From contig JADJNC010000003.1 in NCBI GenBank assembly GCA_016709335.1, positions 186,001 to 250,000 of the forward strand: a DNA stretch of 64,000 nucleotides, read 5' to 3'. A program made the translations under genes and the position numbers. The notes beneath the pieces are model-generated. The model ran no database searches and was not told the origin of the DNA. It saw only the letters and a list, made by a program, of their open reading frames with translations. Positions 49,003 through 58,695 of this stretch are shown here, in pieces. Source of the stretch: Candidatus Propionivibrio dominans. GTDB taxonomy: Bacteria > Pseudomonadota > Gammaproteobacteria > Burkholderiales > Rhodocyclaceae. Numbering within the stretch: position 1 is the first letter of the stretch; every line of letters starts with the position of its first letter.

Positions 49003-51726
49003 ATGCTTCCGGCTAAAATGAAGGCCATGCCCAATGCTGCCGCGTCCCTTTTCCTTTCGCTTCAACTGACGCCGCACGGCCACTTATTACTGGCACTGGA
49101 TGTCGACGCTCAGCCTCTACCGGAAGCACTTGCGCAACGTCTTGCGGATACTTTTGCGCTAGGTGCCGGGCATGGTCTGTTGCAACTCGGTGCGGCGGAA
49201 ATAGGTGCCGCGTTGCCAACCACATTGGCTTGGTGGCGTGATTTCGCCGTGCGTTACGTCACCGGCCTGTGTGCAACGCCCGAAGGCGGTGAGATTGCAG
49301 TCGCACTGCCCGAAGAGGCGGCGCTTGATGCGCTGATTGCCGATGTCCCGCCGATGACAGGTGCGGAATATCTGACCATTGAAGTCATAGTCACGTTGTG
49401 GGCCGAACTCGATGCAGCGCTGCGTGATGAACTCGCCACATCACAGCTCAAACTTCAGGATTTCCTAAAGTCGCGCCATCCGGCCTGGAATCTGGTCGGT
49501 CGGGTGCATTTCAATCTGGCCGAAAATCGCAAGGACGCGGAAGCGCCCTTCGCTTTTCTTGCTACCTACGCATCGAGTCTTTCAGCCCACGGCAAGGCGC
49601 GGCATCTGCCGCTGTCGCAGGCGCTGGCGGAATTCTCCGATGGCAAGAGTCAGGCGCGCCTCTTGTCGTTGTTGCTCCCGGTGCAGCGTGCTGCTGAACA
49701 ATGTAGCTGGTTGCGCGAGATGGTGGCCGAGGGTGACATCTACCACCCGTTACGCTGGACGCCGGCCGACGCCTTTCGCTTCCTCGCCGACGTGCCGCAG
49801 CTCGAAGCCGCCGGCATTATTGTGCGGGCGCCCGGCGCCTGGCAGGGGGGACGTCCCGCGCGGGCAAGGGTGAGCGCCAGTGTCGGTGCGCGGCCACCGT
49901 CAGCGCTGGGCAAGGAGGCGCTACTCGACTTCAGCATGGAAATAACACTTGTTGGCGAGCGGCTGGACGCGAGCGAAATCAAGGCACTGCTGGCCGGTGG
50001 CGATGGTCTGCAACTGCTTCGGGGGCGCTGGGTGGAGGTCGATCACAAGCGGCTGGCGCGAATGTTGAAACGATTTGAGGCGATCGGGCAGGCGGCGGCG
50101 GAGCACGGCCTATCCTTCGCCGAGGCCATGCGTCTGGTCGCTGGCGCCACACTCGATCAGGCGGGAGATGCCGCCGATGCCGATTGGACGACTATCTCCG
50201 CCGGCCCTTGGCTGGCCGAAACCTTGCAGGGTCTGCGCCAGCCGGAGGGCTTGGCGCAGATCGATCCTGGCGCCGAACTGAAGGCGACGCTGCGCCCCTA
50301 TCAGGAGGCCGGTTTACGCTGGCTTTATCTGCTTACCCGGCTTCGTTTAGGGGCCTGTCTTGCCGATGATATGGGGCTGGGCAAGACCATCCAGGTGCTG
50401 GCTTTGTTGCTCGTGCTCAAACGCGAGCAGAAGTCATCGCTTGACCATCGGCCAAGCGTGCTGATTGCGCCCGCTTCGCTACTCGCCAACTGGGCGGCCG
50501 AGGCCGAACGTTTTGCGCCCAGCCTGTGCTTGCTGATTGCCCACCCGTCCGCCATGCCCGCCACCGATCTGCGTGCGCTCGATGCCGCCAGCCTGAATGG
50601 TGTCGACCTCGTTATCACCAGTTACGGTTCGCTGTTGCGTTCGCCGGGGCTGGAAGCTGTCGATTGGCGACTGGCGGTGATCGACGAAGCGCAGGCAATC
50701 AAGAATCCTGCGGCCAAGCAGACGCGGCAGGTGAAGAAGCTGAAGGCCGATGCGCGCATCGCGCTAACCGGGACGCCGGTCGAAAACCGGCTCTCTGACC
50801 TGTGGTCGATTTTTGATTTCACGCATCCCGGTCTGCTTGGGTCGAGCAAGGCGTTTGCCGACTTTTCCAAGCGCATGGCCAGCGCCGAGCACTTCGGACC
50901 GTTGCGCAAATTGGTACGCCCCTACATTCTGCGCCGTTTGAAAACCGACAAGCGCGTCATCTCCGATCTGCCGGACAAAACCGAACTTAAGGCCTGGTGT
51001 CACCTCAGCCCGACACAGGCTGCGTTGTATCAGCGTAGCGTGAAGGATCTCGCGGCGGCGCTCGAAGATGCCGAAGGTATCGGTCGCCGGGGGGTGGTGC
51101 TCGCCTTCCTGATGCGCTTCAAGCAGATCTGCAATCATCCCTCGCAGTGGCTGGGCGACGGAGGCTGGGGCGCCGAGGACAGTGGCAAGTTTGCCCGCCT
51201 GCGTGAGTTGGTCGAAGTGATCGCCGCCAAGCAGGAAAAGGTGCTGGTGTTCACCCAGTTTCGCGAAACTACCGAGCCGCTGGCTACCTTTCTTGGCGCC
51301 ATCTTTGGTCGCGAGGGCCTGTTCCTGCATGGCGGTACGCCGGTCGCCAAACGCCGCGAATTGGTCAAGCGCTTTCAGGAAGACGAACTGACGCCGTTTT
51401 TCGTGCTCTCACTCAAGGCGGGCGGTTCGGGGTTGAATCTCACCGCCGCTTCGCATGTCATCCACTTTGACCGCTGGTGGAATCCCGCCGTCGAAAACCA
51501 GGCAACCGACCGTGCTTTTCGCATAGGACAGCAACGCAACGTGTTGGTGCACAAATTTGTTTGTCGTGGCACGATTGAGGATCGTATCGACCAGTTGATC
51601 GAATCGAAACGACAACTGGCGGACGATGTGCTCGAAGGCGGCGCTGAAATACGCCTCACCGAAATGAGCGACCGCGAGTTGCTGGATCTGGTGAAGCTCG
51701 ACCTTAACGCGGCGCAGGAAAGCTGA
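49003..51726 (+). CDS. SNF2-family helicase
   Basis: 907 aa. The N-terminal 420 residues are a SWI2/SNF2-associated region without known motifs. The helicase core shows motif I ADDMGLGKTIQVL, motif II VIDEAQAIKNP, motif III ALTGTPVENRLSDLWS, motif V LKAGGSGLNLTAA and motif VI QATDRAFRIGQ. It moves along double-stranded DNA and is probably involved in repair or chromatin-like remodelling. The SWIM protein gene follows after 25 bases. ATGs at 49003, 49018 and 49027 are alternatives; none has a strong ribosome site. Confidence 0.85.
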   Translation: MLPAKMKAMPNAAASLFLSLQLTPHGHLLLALDVDAQPLPEALAQRLADTFALGAGHGLLQLGAAEIGAALPTTLAWWRDFAVRYVTGLCATPEGGEIAVALPEEAALDALIADVPPMTGAEYLTIEVIVTLWAELDAALRDELATSQLKLQDFLKSRHPAWNLVGRVHFNLAENRKDAEAPFAFLATYASSLSAHGKARHLPLSQALAEFSDGKSQARLLSLLLPVQRAAEQCSWLREMVAEGDIYHPLRWTPADAFRFLADVPQLEAAGIIVRAPGAWQGGRPARARVSASVGARPPSALGKEALLDFSMEITLVGERLDASEIKALLAGGDGLQLLRGRWVEVDHKRLARMLKRFEAIGQAAAEHGLSFAEAMRLVAGATLDQAGDAADADWTTISAGPWLAETLQGLRQPEGLAQIDPGAELKATLRPYQEAGLRWLYLLTRLRLGACLADDMGLGKTIQVLALLLVLKREQKSSLDHRPSVLIAPASLLANWAAEAERFAPSLCLLIAHPSAMPATDLRALDAASLNGVDLVITSYGSLLRSPGLEAVDWRLAVIDEAQAIKNPAAKQTRQVKKLKADARIALTGTPVENRLSDLWSIFDFTHPGLLGSSKAFADFSKRMASAEHFGPLRKLVRPYILRRLKTDKRVISDLPDKTELKAWCHLSPTQAALYQRSVKDLAAALEDAEGIGRRGVVLAFLMRFKQICNHPSQWLGDGGWGAEDSGKFARLRELVEVIAAKQEKVLVFTQFRETTEPLATFLGAIFGREGLFLHGGTPVAKRRELVKRFQEDELTPFFVLSLKAGGSGLNLTAASHVIHFDRWWNPAVENQATDRAFRIGQQRNVLVHKFVCRGTIEDRIDQLIESKRQLADDVLEGGAEIRLTEMSDRELLDLVKLDLNAAQES

Positions 51727-51751
51727 CTATGAGGAATTGAGGGAGAAGAAG

Positions 51752-52660
51752 ATGAGTTACTACGGATGGGCGCCGTATGTGCCGGTTGCCGAGCGCCGCA
51801 GGAAGGCCGAGAAAGCTGCCGCGAAGGCGATGAAAAATGGCGAGAAGCTCTCGCCGATTACGTCTTATCGCGGCGCCATTGCCAAGACTTTCTGGGGCAA
51901 GGCCTGGTGCGATAATCTGGAGCGTTACAGCGACTATGCCAACCGTCTGCCCCGTGGACGCACGTATGTGCGCAACGGCTCGGTGATCGATCTGCGCGTC
52001 GCGGCGGGCGAGGTGAAAGCCCAGGTCATGGGTTCCAGCCTTTACAAGGTGGCGGTTACCGTCTCAGCGGTTCCCGCCAAGCAGTGGCAGGCCGTTGGCG
52101 CCGATTGCGCCAGTTCGATCAATTCGCTGGTTGAACTCCTGCAGGGGAAACTTTCCAAAGCGGTTATGGAGCGTATCTGCACGCCGGCTACCGGGCTATT
52201 TCCGGCGCCGAAGGAAATAAAATTCACTTGTAGCTGTCCGGATTCAGCGTCGATGTGCAAGCACGTCGCCGCCGTACTTTACGGTGTTGGTGCGCGACTT
52301 GATGCGCAGCCGGAGCTGTTGTTCAGCCTGCGCCGGGTCGAAGCCAAAGATCTTGTTGCCCGGGCAGGTGCCGGTTTGCCGAAGACCGGTAAAGCGCCTG
52401 CAAAGGCCAGGGTGCTCGAAGACGCGCTGCTGTCCGACGTGTTCGGCATCGAGCTGGATGAGCCCAAACCTCCGGTCAAGGCCGTTAAGCCTCGGCGCAA
52501 ATCAACGGTGGACAAGGTCATAGCGAAGAAGGCGGCGAAGCCCGCTGATGTGAGCATCGTCAAGCCTGCTTCGCCAAAGAAGGCTGCAGTCAGCAAAAAG
52601 GCGGCGCCGGCCAAAGCGCTCGCTGCGCCGCGTAAGCGCGTAGGTCGGGTTAGTCCTTAA
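51752..52660 (+). CDS. SWIM zinc-finger protein with a lysine-rich tail
   Basis: 302 aa. It begins MSYYGWAPYVPVAERRRKAE. The SWIM motif CSCPDSASMCKHVAAVLYG (CxCx7CxH, about residues 162-180) binds zinc and nucleic acid or protein. The last 60 residues are rich in Lys, Ala and Pro (KKAAVSKKAAPAKALAAP), like histone H1 tails, and probably bind DNA. AGGGAGAAGAAG precedes the ATG at 51752. Pairing with an SNF2 helicase gene is common in bacteria, so they likely act together. Confidence 0.85.
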   Translation: MSYYGWAPYVPVAERRRKAEKAAAKAMKNGEKLSPITSYRGAIAKTFWGKAWCDNLERYSDYANRLPRGRTYVRNGSVIDLRVAAGEVKAQVMGSSLYKVAVTVSAVPAKQWQAVGADCASSINSLVELLQGKLSKAVMERICTPATGLFPAPKEIKFTCSCPDSASMCKHVAAVLYGVGARLDAQPELLFSLRRVEAKDLVARAGAGLPKTGKAPAKARVLEDALLSDVFGIELDEPKPPVKAVKPRRKSTVDKVIAKKAAKPADVSIVKPASPKKAAVSKKAAPAKALAAPRKRVGRVSP

Positions 52661-53199
52661 CGGTTTTGCATGGGGAGGGCCCGAGAGGGTTGAGAACATC
52701 AGCAGTTCCTGCCCCGGTCTGGTCGAGAAAAACCCAAAACGTCGAGCTGACCGTTCGAGTGGGGTGTAGGTGTGGAAAGGGTTGTTCTCTCAATAAATGT
52801 TCAGTTTTGAATAACTCGTCGGCCAGAGTTGTAAAAGGAGCGAAGAAACGGGGACGAAAATGCGCCGAGAATGCGACGTAATACCGACAATTCAACGACT
52901 CAAATTGAGAACAAATTTAGTTGCATAATGCTCGCAAAAAAGAATGCAGAATCGCGACGAAAAAACGATGGAATGACGATAGAAAATTCAGCGGACACCA
53001 TCGTTGCTGAAAGGACGGAGAAACGGTGACATTACAGCAACGAAAAAGCAACAAAACGCGACGGGGTGTCATAAATGCAAGAACATAACCAATCCTTCTT
53101 CCGAGCATGGCGAGGTTGCGGTACATCGTGCAGTTCTCGAGATCGTTCCGCTTGCCGAGCAACCGGGCGATGGCCTGTCACGCCCGGCGATATCTCGAC
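52661..53199. repeat. Non-coding stretch holding the second diverged GACGAAA-type repeat (copy 2)
   Basis: From about 52790 to 53070 the sequence follows that at 26060-26340 word by word (for example CCGAGAATGCGACG, ACTCAAATTGAG for GACACAAAATGAG, and CAGCAACGAAAAAGC for CAGCAACGTAATAGC), but with many substitutions. No gene with protein character is seen on either strand. Confidence 0.55.
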
Positions 53200-53859
53200 T
53201 TACTTTGGTTGCGATACGATGCGCAGATAGGGCTTGAGTGTTTTCCAGCCGTTCGGGTACTTGGCCCTAGCCGCTTCATCGGAAACGGAGGTCGGTATGA
53301 TCACATCCTCGCCCGGTCGCCAGTTAACCGGCGTGGCGACGGTATGCTTGGCGTTGAGCTGGACGGCGTCGAGCGCGCGCAGCACTTCATCGAAGTTGCG
53401 CCCCGCGCTCATCGGATAGGTCATCGTGAGTTTGATTTTCTTGTCCGGCCCGATCAGGAACACCGAGCGTACGGTCGCATTATCCACTGCGCTGCGACTG
53501 GCGGCGTTGCCGCTGGCGTTCGGATGGATCATGTCATAAAGCTTGGCGACGACGAGCTCGGTATCGTTAATCAGCGGGTAATTCAGTGGCGAGCCCTGCG
53601 TCTCCGCGATGTCGCCCGCCCAGCGATGGTGGTCGTCGACACTGTCAATCGACAGGCCGATGACTTTGGTGTTGCGCTTGTCGAATTCCGGCTTCAGGCG
53701 GGCGAGGTAGCCGAGTTCAGTGGTGCAGACGGGAGTGAAGTCCTTCGGGTGTGAGAACAGGATGACCCAACTGTCACCGATCCATTCATGGAAGCGAATC
53801 GTGCCTTCGGTTGTCGGGGCGCTGAAATCCGGCGCTTCGTCGCCAATATGAAGTCCCAT
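53200..53859 (-). CDS. 1-Cys peroxiredoxin (Prx6 type)
   Basis: 219 aa. The peroxidatic cysteine is in DFTPVCTTELGYLA (C47-like position), and the C-terminal Prx6 domain is complete (VNWRPGEDVIIP). There is no resolving cysteine in the usual place, so an external thiol donor would be needed. It removes peroxides in the cytosol. The ATG at 53859 (MGLHIGDEAPDFSAP) matches the family start and follows GGAG. Confidence 0.88.
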   Translation of the reverse strand: MGLHIGDEAPDFSAPTTEGTIRFHEWIGDSWVILFSHPKDFTPVCTTELGYLARLKPEFDKRNTKVIGLSIDSVDDHHRWAGDIAETQGSPLNYPLINDTELVVAKLYDMIHPNASGNAASRSAVDNATVRSVFLIGPDKKIKLTMTYPMSAGRNFDEVLRALDAVQLNAKHTVATPVNWRPGEDVIIPTSVSDEAARAKYPNGWKTLKPYLRIVSQPK

Positions 53860-54048
53860 GGTTTTCTCCTTAACTATCATTGAGGGGGAAGCGTTTAATG
53901 ACCAGCGAAGTTATGCTTCACCTGACGAAACCTGCTCTAAAGTCTTGCCAGCAGGTGATCAAGTCCTGCAAACCATCGGCAGGCCGTTGTACGCTTCATT
54001 TCGACCGTATTCGTGAACTAGCGTTCCAATCCACGCCCAGTCGACTGA

Positions 54049-55090
54049 TTACGGTTCGCGCCCCGCTTTGACCAGATAGCCTGCCTCGCGCCAGGCTTTC
54101 ATCCCGCCGTCGAGTGCCACCGTGTGCAGGAAGCCCATCTCGCGCAAGGTAGACGCGGCCAGCGTTGATACATAGCCCAGTTCGCAACAGGTGAGGATGC
54201 GTCGGGTCGGGTCAGGAAGCTCCTGGTTGACCCCGCAATTCCAGTTGGCCGCGGGGAAGCACCCGTGCTCCGGGAATATGTCCTGATTCATAAGCGTCGC
54301 GCTCGCGCACGTCGAGCACGATCAAGTCGTCCTGCGTGGCCTCGATGTGTGACTTGAGCACTTCGAGCGACATGAACGGCACGCACGCAGCGGCCTCGGC
54401 GAGTAACTGTGCGACCGATTTTCCACCGCTCATGTTGGTGCGCAGCGCCTCGGTGACATGCGTTGGCATGGAGAGATTGAGATTGCGCATCATCTCGACG
54501 AATGCCGCTCTTTCGCGCGTCTGCAAACGTGGATTGGTGGCGATCTCTTGCCCGATCGTCGAACTCTGGCGGCCCTTGTAGTCGTGCGCCGGGAAAACCT
54601 TGAGGTCCGGGTCCAGACGCAGAATGCGATGGAACAGGCTGTCATACAGCGCCTCCGGGTCGCCGCTCGGCAAGTCGGTGCGGCCAGTCGCACCGATCAG
54701 CAGTGTATCGCCAGTGAACAGCCGGTCTTCGACGCGCAGGCACATCGAATCGTGCGTGTGGCCAGGCGTGTGGATTGCCCGCAAGCGCAACTTTCCGACG
54801 ATGATCATCTCGCCATCACCGATCCGCATGTCCACAAAGGGCGCCGAACTCGCCTGGTGCATCACCACCGGCACACCCAGTTGCCGTGCAAGTTGCCTGG
54901 TCGCCGAGAAATGGTCGGCGTGAGTATGGGTGTCGATCAGGTAACGGATACGCAAACCGTCACGGGCAGCGAGCGCAATGTAGTGGTCAATCTGGCTGAT
55001 TTCCGGATCGATCAGCGCCGCCGCGCTAGTCTCGCTGCAGCCGACAAGGTAGGACTGACATCCTCCTGTGGCTATTTGCTCGAAGATCAT
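54049..55090 (-). pseudogene. MBL-fold hydrolase/rhodanese fusion with a one-base frameshift
   Basis: The N-terminal beta-lactamase-fold domain has the metal motif THTHADHFSA, then AIHTPGHTHDSMC, LFTGDTLLIG and FPAHDYKG, as in persulfide dioxygenase (ETHE1) types. A rhodanese domain follows (LIVLDVRERDAYESGHIPGA). The frame breaks at a GGGG run near 54232 (one G too many) and continues as NQELPDPTRRIL, TCCELG (the active cysteine) and VALDGGMKAWREAGY. If the extra base is a sequencing slip, the product is an intact sulfur-handling enzyme. AAGGAG precedes the ATG at 55090. Confidence 0.75.
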
Positions 55091-55268
55091 TTCGCTCTCC
55101 TTTATCATCGGGGCGCATGGTGGCTCGGGTCGCCGCAGATAAGTTCACAGCGGTTCGCCGCTGTCGTACTTCTGCCAGGGCTCGTCCAGGACAGGGCACG
55201 AGCGAATGTAAAACCGCGTTGCAGCGGCCTGTTCACCTTCCCGGCAGGGTTGGGCGTCATTCGCTTCA

Positions 55269-55664
55269 TCATCCGGCCTGCTCGATTGAAGCGCCTTTCT
55301 CGGTGAGGAGTGCGCGCAGGACCGAGCGATGACATCGGGCTTCAGTCTCGCAGTAACATCCAACCGAAAAATTGTTCTGATGCGAAAGCGCGGCGAGCAG
55401 CTCAAGTGCATGTCTGGCTTCAGGTGCAGACATTTCGGCCCGGTAAGTCCTTGCGAATGTTGCCCACTGCGCCGGGGTTTCTGCTGCCAGTCCCAATTTC
55501 AGGGTTTCGACACTCGGCGCCAGTGTAGGAAACCACACGTCGTACCAGTTCCGTGATGAAAACTCGGACTTGGGTACGCCCCTTGGCGGGCGACGCACCG
55601 TTCCGATGCGAGTACCTTCACCCTCGCTACGCGCAGTGCCCAGCCTCACGACACGAACGACCAT
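55269..55664 (-). CDS. DUF488 family protein
   Basis: 131 aa. Typical DUF488 features: RIGTVRRPPRGVPKSEFSSR near the N-terminus, NWYDVWFPTLAPS, and VGCYCETEARCHRSVL with conserved cysteines and histidine. Function unknown, and often found near stress or repair genes. Downstream, 55105-55268 holds no clear gene; one open frame ending YIRSCPVLDEPWQKYDSGEP looks protein-like but lacks a start. Confidence 0.8.
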   Translation of the reverse strand: MVVRVVRLGTARSEGEGTRIGTVRRPPRGVPKSEFSSRNWYDVWFPTLAPSVETLKLGLAAETPAQWATFARTYRAEMSAPEARHALELLAALSHQNNFSVGCYCETEARCHRSVLRALLTEKGASIEQAG

Positions 55665-56034
55665 TGCGTACTCCAGGCATAGATGCGTCGCAGTGATCAG
55701 ATACGCCAGTCTGGCGATTGATACCTGCGCAGGCGAAGTATGCAGCAGCTTGGCCCATTGCTCAACAAATCAGGTGGCTCATTCTCCGCGTAACGGTAAT
55801 TCAATGCTACCGGCTACGAAAAAAATCGTCCGAGGCTTCTCGTCACTGGCTGCCCTCGCCGCCGCGTTCATCGGGCTCGCATGATCGAGAACACCTACTG
55901 TCAATCAAACGCCGTATGGGGTGTTTTTCCTTCCGGTTTGCGAGCTGCCGACTCTCATTGATCGCCAGAGCGGGCGAGACGGATTCCGGCTCTGCTATAC
56001 TTTACGGTTTTTCCAGGCAGCAGGCGATAAAATT
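55665..56034. other. Gap with a possible signal-peptide scrap
   Basis: At 55804-55884 (+) a 26-codon frame reads MLPATKKIVRGFSSLAALAA and then AFIGLA and a stop. It looks like a signal peptide without its mature protein, perhaps a gene remnant. Nothing else recognised; the glyoxalase-like gene promoter probably lies near 55990 (TATACT). Confidence 0.35.
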
Positions 56035-56673
56035 ATGTCAATGAAATTCCAGATCATACCGGTTACGCCGTTTGAGCAGAACTGTAGTCTCCTGTGGTGC
56101 GACGAAACGCAGCGTGCGGCAGTGGTTGATCCGGGCGGTGACGTCCCGCGCATTCTGGCGGCAGTGAAAAAAAACGGGGTGGTGCTGGAGAAGATTCTGG
56201 TCACGCATGGGCATATCGACCATGCCGGCGCCGTTGCCGAACTGGCCGATCAGCTCTCCTTGCCGATAGAAGGCCCGCAGCCTGAAGATCAGTTCTGGAT
56301 TGACGGCATGCCGCAGCAAAGCAGGATGTTCGGCTTTCCTGGCGTACGCGCTTTTACGCCGGATCGCTGGCTGGAGCAAGGCGATAGCGTGCGTTTCGGT
56401 AATGTCCAAATGGATGTTTTGCACTGCCCAGGCCATACGCCCGGACACGTGGTCTTCTTCAACGCGCGCGATCGTCTGGCAATCGTCGGTGATGTTCTGT
56501 TCCAGGGTTCGATCGGTCGTACGGATTTCCCCAAAGGTGATTTCGATACGCTGATTGCCTCCATCCGTGGCCGGCTGTGGCCGCTTGGCGACGATGTCGC
56601 CTTCATTCCCGGCCACGGGCCGATGTCGACCTTCGGCGCCGAACGCCGCAGCAATCCATTTTGTGGCGACTGA
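56035..56673 (+). CDS. Glyoxalase II-like MBL-fold hydrolase (YcbL/GloC type)
   Basis: 212 aa. Metal ligands: THGHIDHAG (HxHxDH), VLHCPGHTPGHV, VGDVLFQGSIGRTDFP and FIPGHGPMSTFG. The short form without the C-terminal helical domain of classic GloB fits the YcbL type. It hydrolyses thioesters such as S-lactoylglutathione. It overlaps the next gene by 11 bases. Confidence 0.85.
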   Translation: MSMKFQIIPVTPFEQNCSLLWCDETQRAAVVDPGGDVPRILAAVKKNGVVLEKILVTHGHIDHAGAVAELADQLSLPIEGPQPEDQFWIDGMPQQSRMFGFPGVRAFTPDRWLEQGDSVRFGNVQMDVLHCPGHTPGHVVFFNARDRLAIVGDVLFQGSIGRTDFPKGDFDTLIASIRGRLWPLGDDVAFIPGHGPMSTFGAERRSNPFCGD

Positions 56674-57028
56674 TCCGCCGGCTAAAGCGCAGACCTACCA
56701 GTTGCTGATCGAGGTGGCAACACCGGTGCGTGTGAGTGTCGGTCGCCTGGGCACCTTTGACTTTCCAGCCGGGCTTTACACCTATACCGGAAGTGCGCGC
56801 CGGAATCTTGAGGCGCGGGTGAGTCGTCATCTTTCAACGAAAAAGAAAATGCACTGGCATATCGACTATCTGCTTGCCGCGCCGGGTGTCCGTGTTTGTG
56901 AGGTGCGTCGTCATGGTGCGGCGGAATGCGTCGTCAATCAGCAAATCGCCGGTGAAATTCCGGTGAAGGGTTTTGGTGCAAGCGATTGCCGGGCAGGTTG
57001 CGGCAGCCATTTGAAGCGGCTGGGCTGA
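56663..57028 (+). CDS. GIY-YIG family DUF123 protein
   Basis: 121 aa from a GTG inside the end of the preceding gene. The fold is recognised by GLYTYTGSARRNLEARVSRH (GIY-YIG variant, Y-x-G-S) and by KKKMHWHIDYLLA and RAGCGSHLKRLG. DUF123 proteins are small nuclease-like proteins, often fused to endonuclease III in archaea. Activity unknown here. The GTG was chosen because homology starts right after it. Confidence 0.75.
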   Translation: MATDPPAKAQTYQLLIEVATPVRVSVGRLGTFDFPAGLYTYTGSARRNLEARVSRHLSTKKKMHWHIDYLLAAPGVRVCEVRRHGAAECVVNQQIAGEIPVKGFGASDCRAGCGSHLKRLG

Positions 57029-57085
57029 TTGACTGGCGCAAGATCTTTCTGCGCCTGCCGTTCAGCGTTCTGAGCCGCGAGTAGA

Positions 57086-58303
57086 TCAGTCGTGATTCTC
57101 GGTGTTGATGCGGGCGGCCCAGTAGAGGGCTGTCACCTGTGATTTTGCGTGCGTCGCCGGGCTGATCCCCAGACCAGAAAAAATCGCTTCTGCATCCGAA
57201 AAATTACCGGATTCACTGGCAATGATTGCTGAAAGCAACTGGCCGAGAATACCGTCGTCGGCGGGAGAGTTCAAGGCGTCAACCACCTCGGGCTGCAAGG
57301 GGAGTTCCTTGAGAATCTCTTTCATGGGCAAATTGATCAGAACGTCAAGCAGGGAAAACAGCCCGGTCATGAAAGCGTTGTCGCTCAGGTCAGGGATTTC
57401 GGGTTCTGGCTCGATGGCCACACTCAGCAGTTCCATCAGGCGACCGCGCGCTGCGGCAAGCTGCATCAGGGGGTTGGGTGCATTGCCGTTGGCCAGATTG
57501 TCGGCATAAATCAGCAACTGCAGCCAGCGCTGCAACTGGCGACGACCGAGTATGGCGATCGCCTGGGAAAAATTGCTGATCCTGGTTCTTGCGCCAACAG
57601 CCACCGAATTGACCAGACGCAGCAGGTTGTAGGACAGCTTGGGCTCTTCGCGAAATATCCCCTCAATCTCGCGTGTGTCGCCATCCTGTCTGACGAGGTT
57701 CAACAGCTTGAGCAACTTGAGGCGCGTGAGGTCAGGTTCCGGGCCGGCAAGAGGATTGCGCACCGTCAGAAAATGGCTGTCACACCAATCAAACTTTTTC
57801 TCAGTCAGCCAGCCGAACATTTCATGCGATCCGACCTTCGTCGCGATCTTACGGAATCCGGCATCATCGGCATAGATCAGGTCGATTGCCGGGAGATCCT
57901 GGCGGGCGAATGCGGCGTCAAGCCACAGATAATTGAAAGCGGCAACCGGTACCTGGCGGAGAAGATCGGCTCGGTTGATGTGCAGGCCGAAACGATAACC
58001 TTGTGAACGAAGCTGTTTGCAGCGTGTCAGGGTTTGAGTATTTTCAAGAGTGGCCGCAGGAAGAACGAAAACGACCTGCCTGGCATCAAATCCTTCAATA
58101 AATCCACTCTGTTCGATACATTCCGGGTCGATCGGCACAACCATCGGCAACAGCCTGGCCAGAGGCGCAGCGGCCGATTCGTTAAAACAGCGCTCAAGAT
58201 CGGTGCATTCGTTCGTAAAGAGAGCGCCAGTTTGCCAGTCAAGCGCTGCCCAGCTTTGATCGGCAGCCAGCATCGGACGAATGAAAAAGTAAGGTTCTGG
58301 CAT
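57086..58303 (-). CDS. EAL-HDOD signalling protein (YuxH type)
   Basis: 405 aa. The N-terminal half resembles a degenerate EAL domain (ARQVVFVLPAATLE; no EAL triad is visible), so c-di-GMP hydrolysis is unlikely. The C-terminal HDOD domain is seen in EPKLSYNLLRLVNSVAVGAR and FSQAIAILGRRQLQRWLQLL. Such proteins are signalling adaptors for motility or secretion. Single gene, convergent with the glyoxalase/DUF123 pair. Confidence 0.85.
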   Translation of the reverse strand: MPEPYFFIRPMLAADQSWAALDWQTGALFTNECTDLERCFNESAAAPLARLLPMVVPIDPECIEQSGFIEGFDARQVVFVLPAATLENTQTLTRCKQLRSQGYRFGLHINRADLLRQVPVAAFNYLWLDAAFARQDLPAIDLIYADDAGFRKIATKVGSHEMFGWLTEKKFDWCDSHFLTVRNPLAGPEPDLTRLKLLKLLNLVRQDGDTREIEGIFREEPKLSYNLLRLVNSVAVGARTRISNFSQAIAILGRRQLQRWLQLLIYADNLANGNAPNPLMQLAAARGRLMELLSVAIEPEPEIPDLSDNAFMTGLFSLLDVLINLPMKEILKELPLQPEVVDALNSPADDGILGQLLSAIIASESGNFSDAEAIFSGLGISPATHAKSQVTALYWAARINTENHD

Positions 58304-58495
58304 GGCGGCGGCACTCTTGGCGTAGATTTTTATCGGCGTTACTGATTTTATTCTTGCGATGCTGGCTGGATAACATCAGTCGTAATTTTAACCCAGATCG
58401 CCAGGCACGTTTGAAGCTATAGTTCAGACAGAGTTTATTAGTGCCCGGGCGATTTCATGAATGCCTCTGGAATCGCAAGTGGTTGAAAAAAATAC

Positions 58496-58545
58496 CACAT
58501 CGTCATTCCGGCAAAGGCCGGAATCCAGTTTTTTGGGATTCCAAC
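58496..58545. repeat. REP/dRS3-like extragenic palindrome
   Basis: CGTCATTCCGGC AAAG GCCGGAATCCAG includes a perfect 8-bp stem (58505-58512 with 58517-58524). Elements with ATTCC...GGAAT arms are widely dispersed in proteobacterial genomes. A second, imperfect arm follows within 40 bases. Confidence 0.65.
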
Positions 58546-58571
58546 TGGGTCGCGGCCTTTGCCGCGCAGGA

Positions 58572-58605
58572 AACAGTCTTGGGGTGCGAACAGTCTTGGG
58601 GTGCG
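58572..58605. repeat. Tandem 17-base repeat
   Basis: AACAGTCTTGGGGTGCG occurs twice without spacing, directly after the extragenic palindrome and within the 390-base gap before fadD. No gene is seen in this gap. Confidence 0.75.
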
Positions 58606-58695
58606 CCGGGAGGACGGTTTCTGGATAAGAAAGGCTCTGCGGAGCCGCATTATTTTGTTTGGAGGAGCCTGATGTTCCTCGTTACCTGGTAGTTA

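Noticed and set aside
53107..53754. Open frame on the + strand opposite the peroxiredoxin gene
   Set aside because: Shadow frame; the peroxiredoxin on the other strand is unmistakable.
58496..58605. Insertion sequence
   Set aside because: The repeats are short palindromes and a 17-base tandem; no transposase gene or paired terminal repeats exist.
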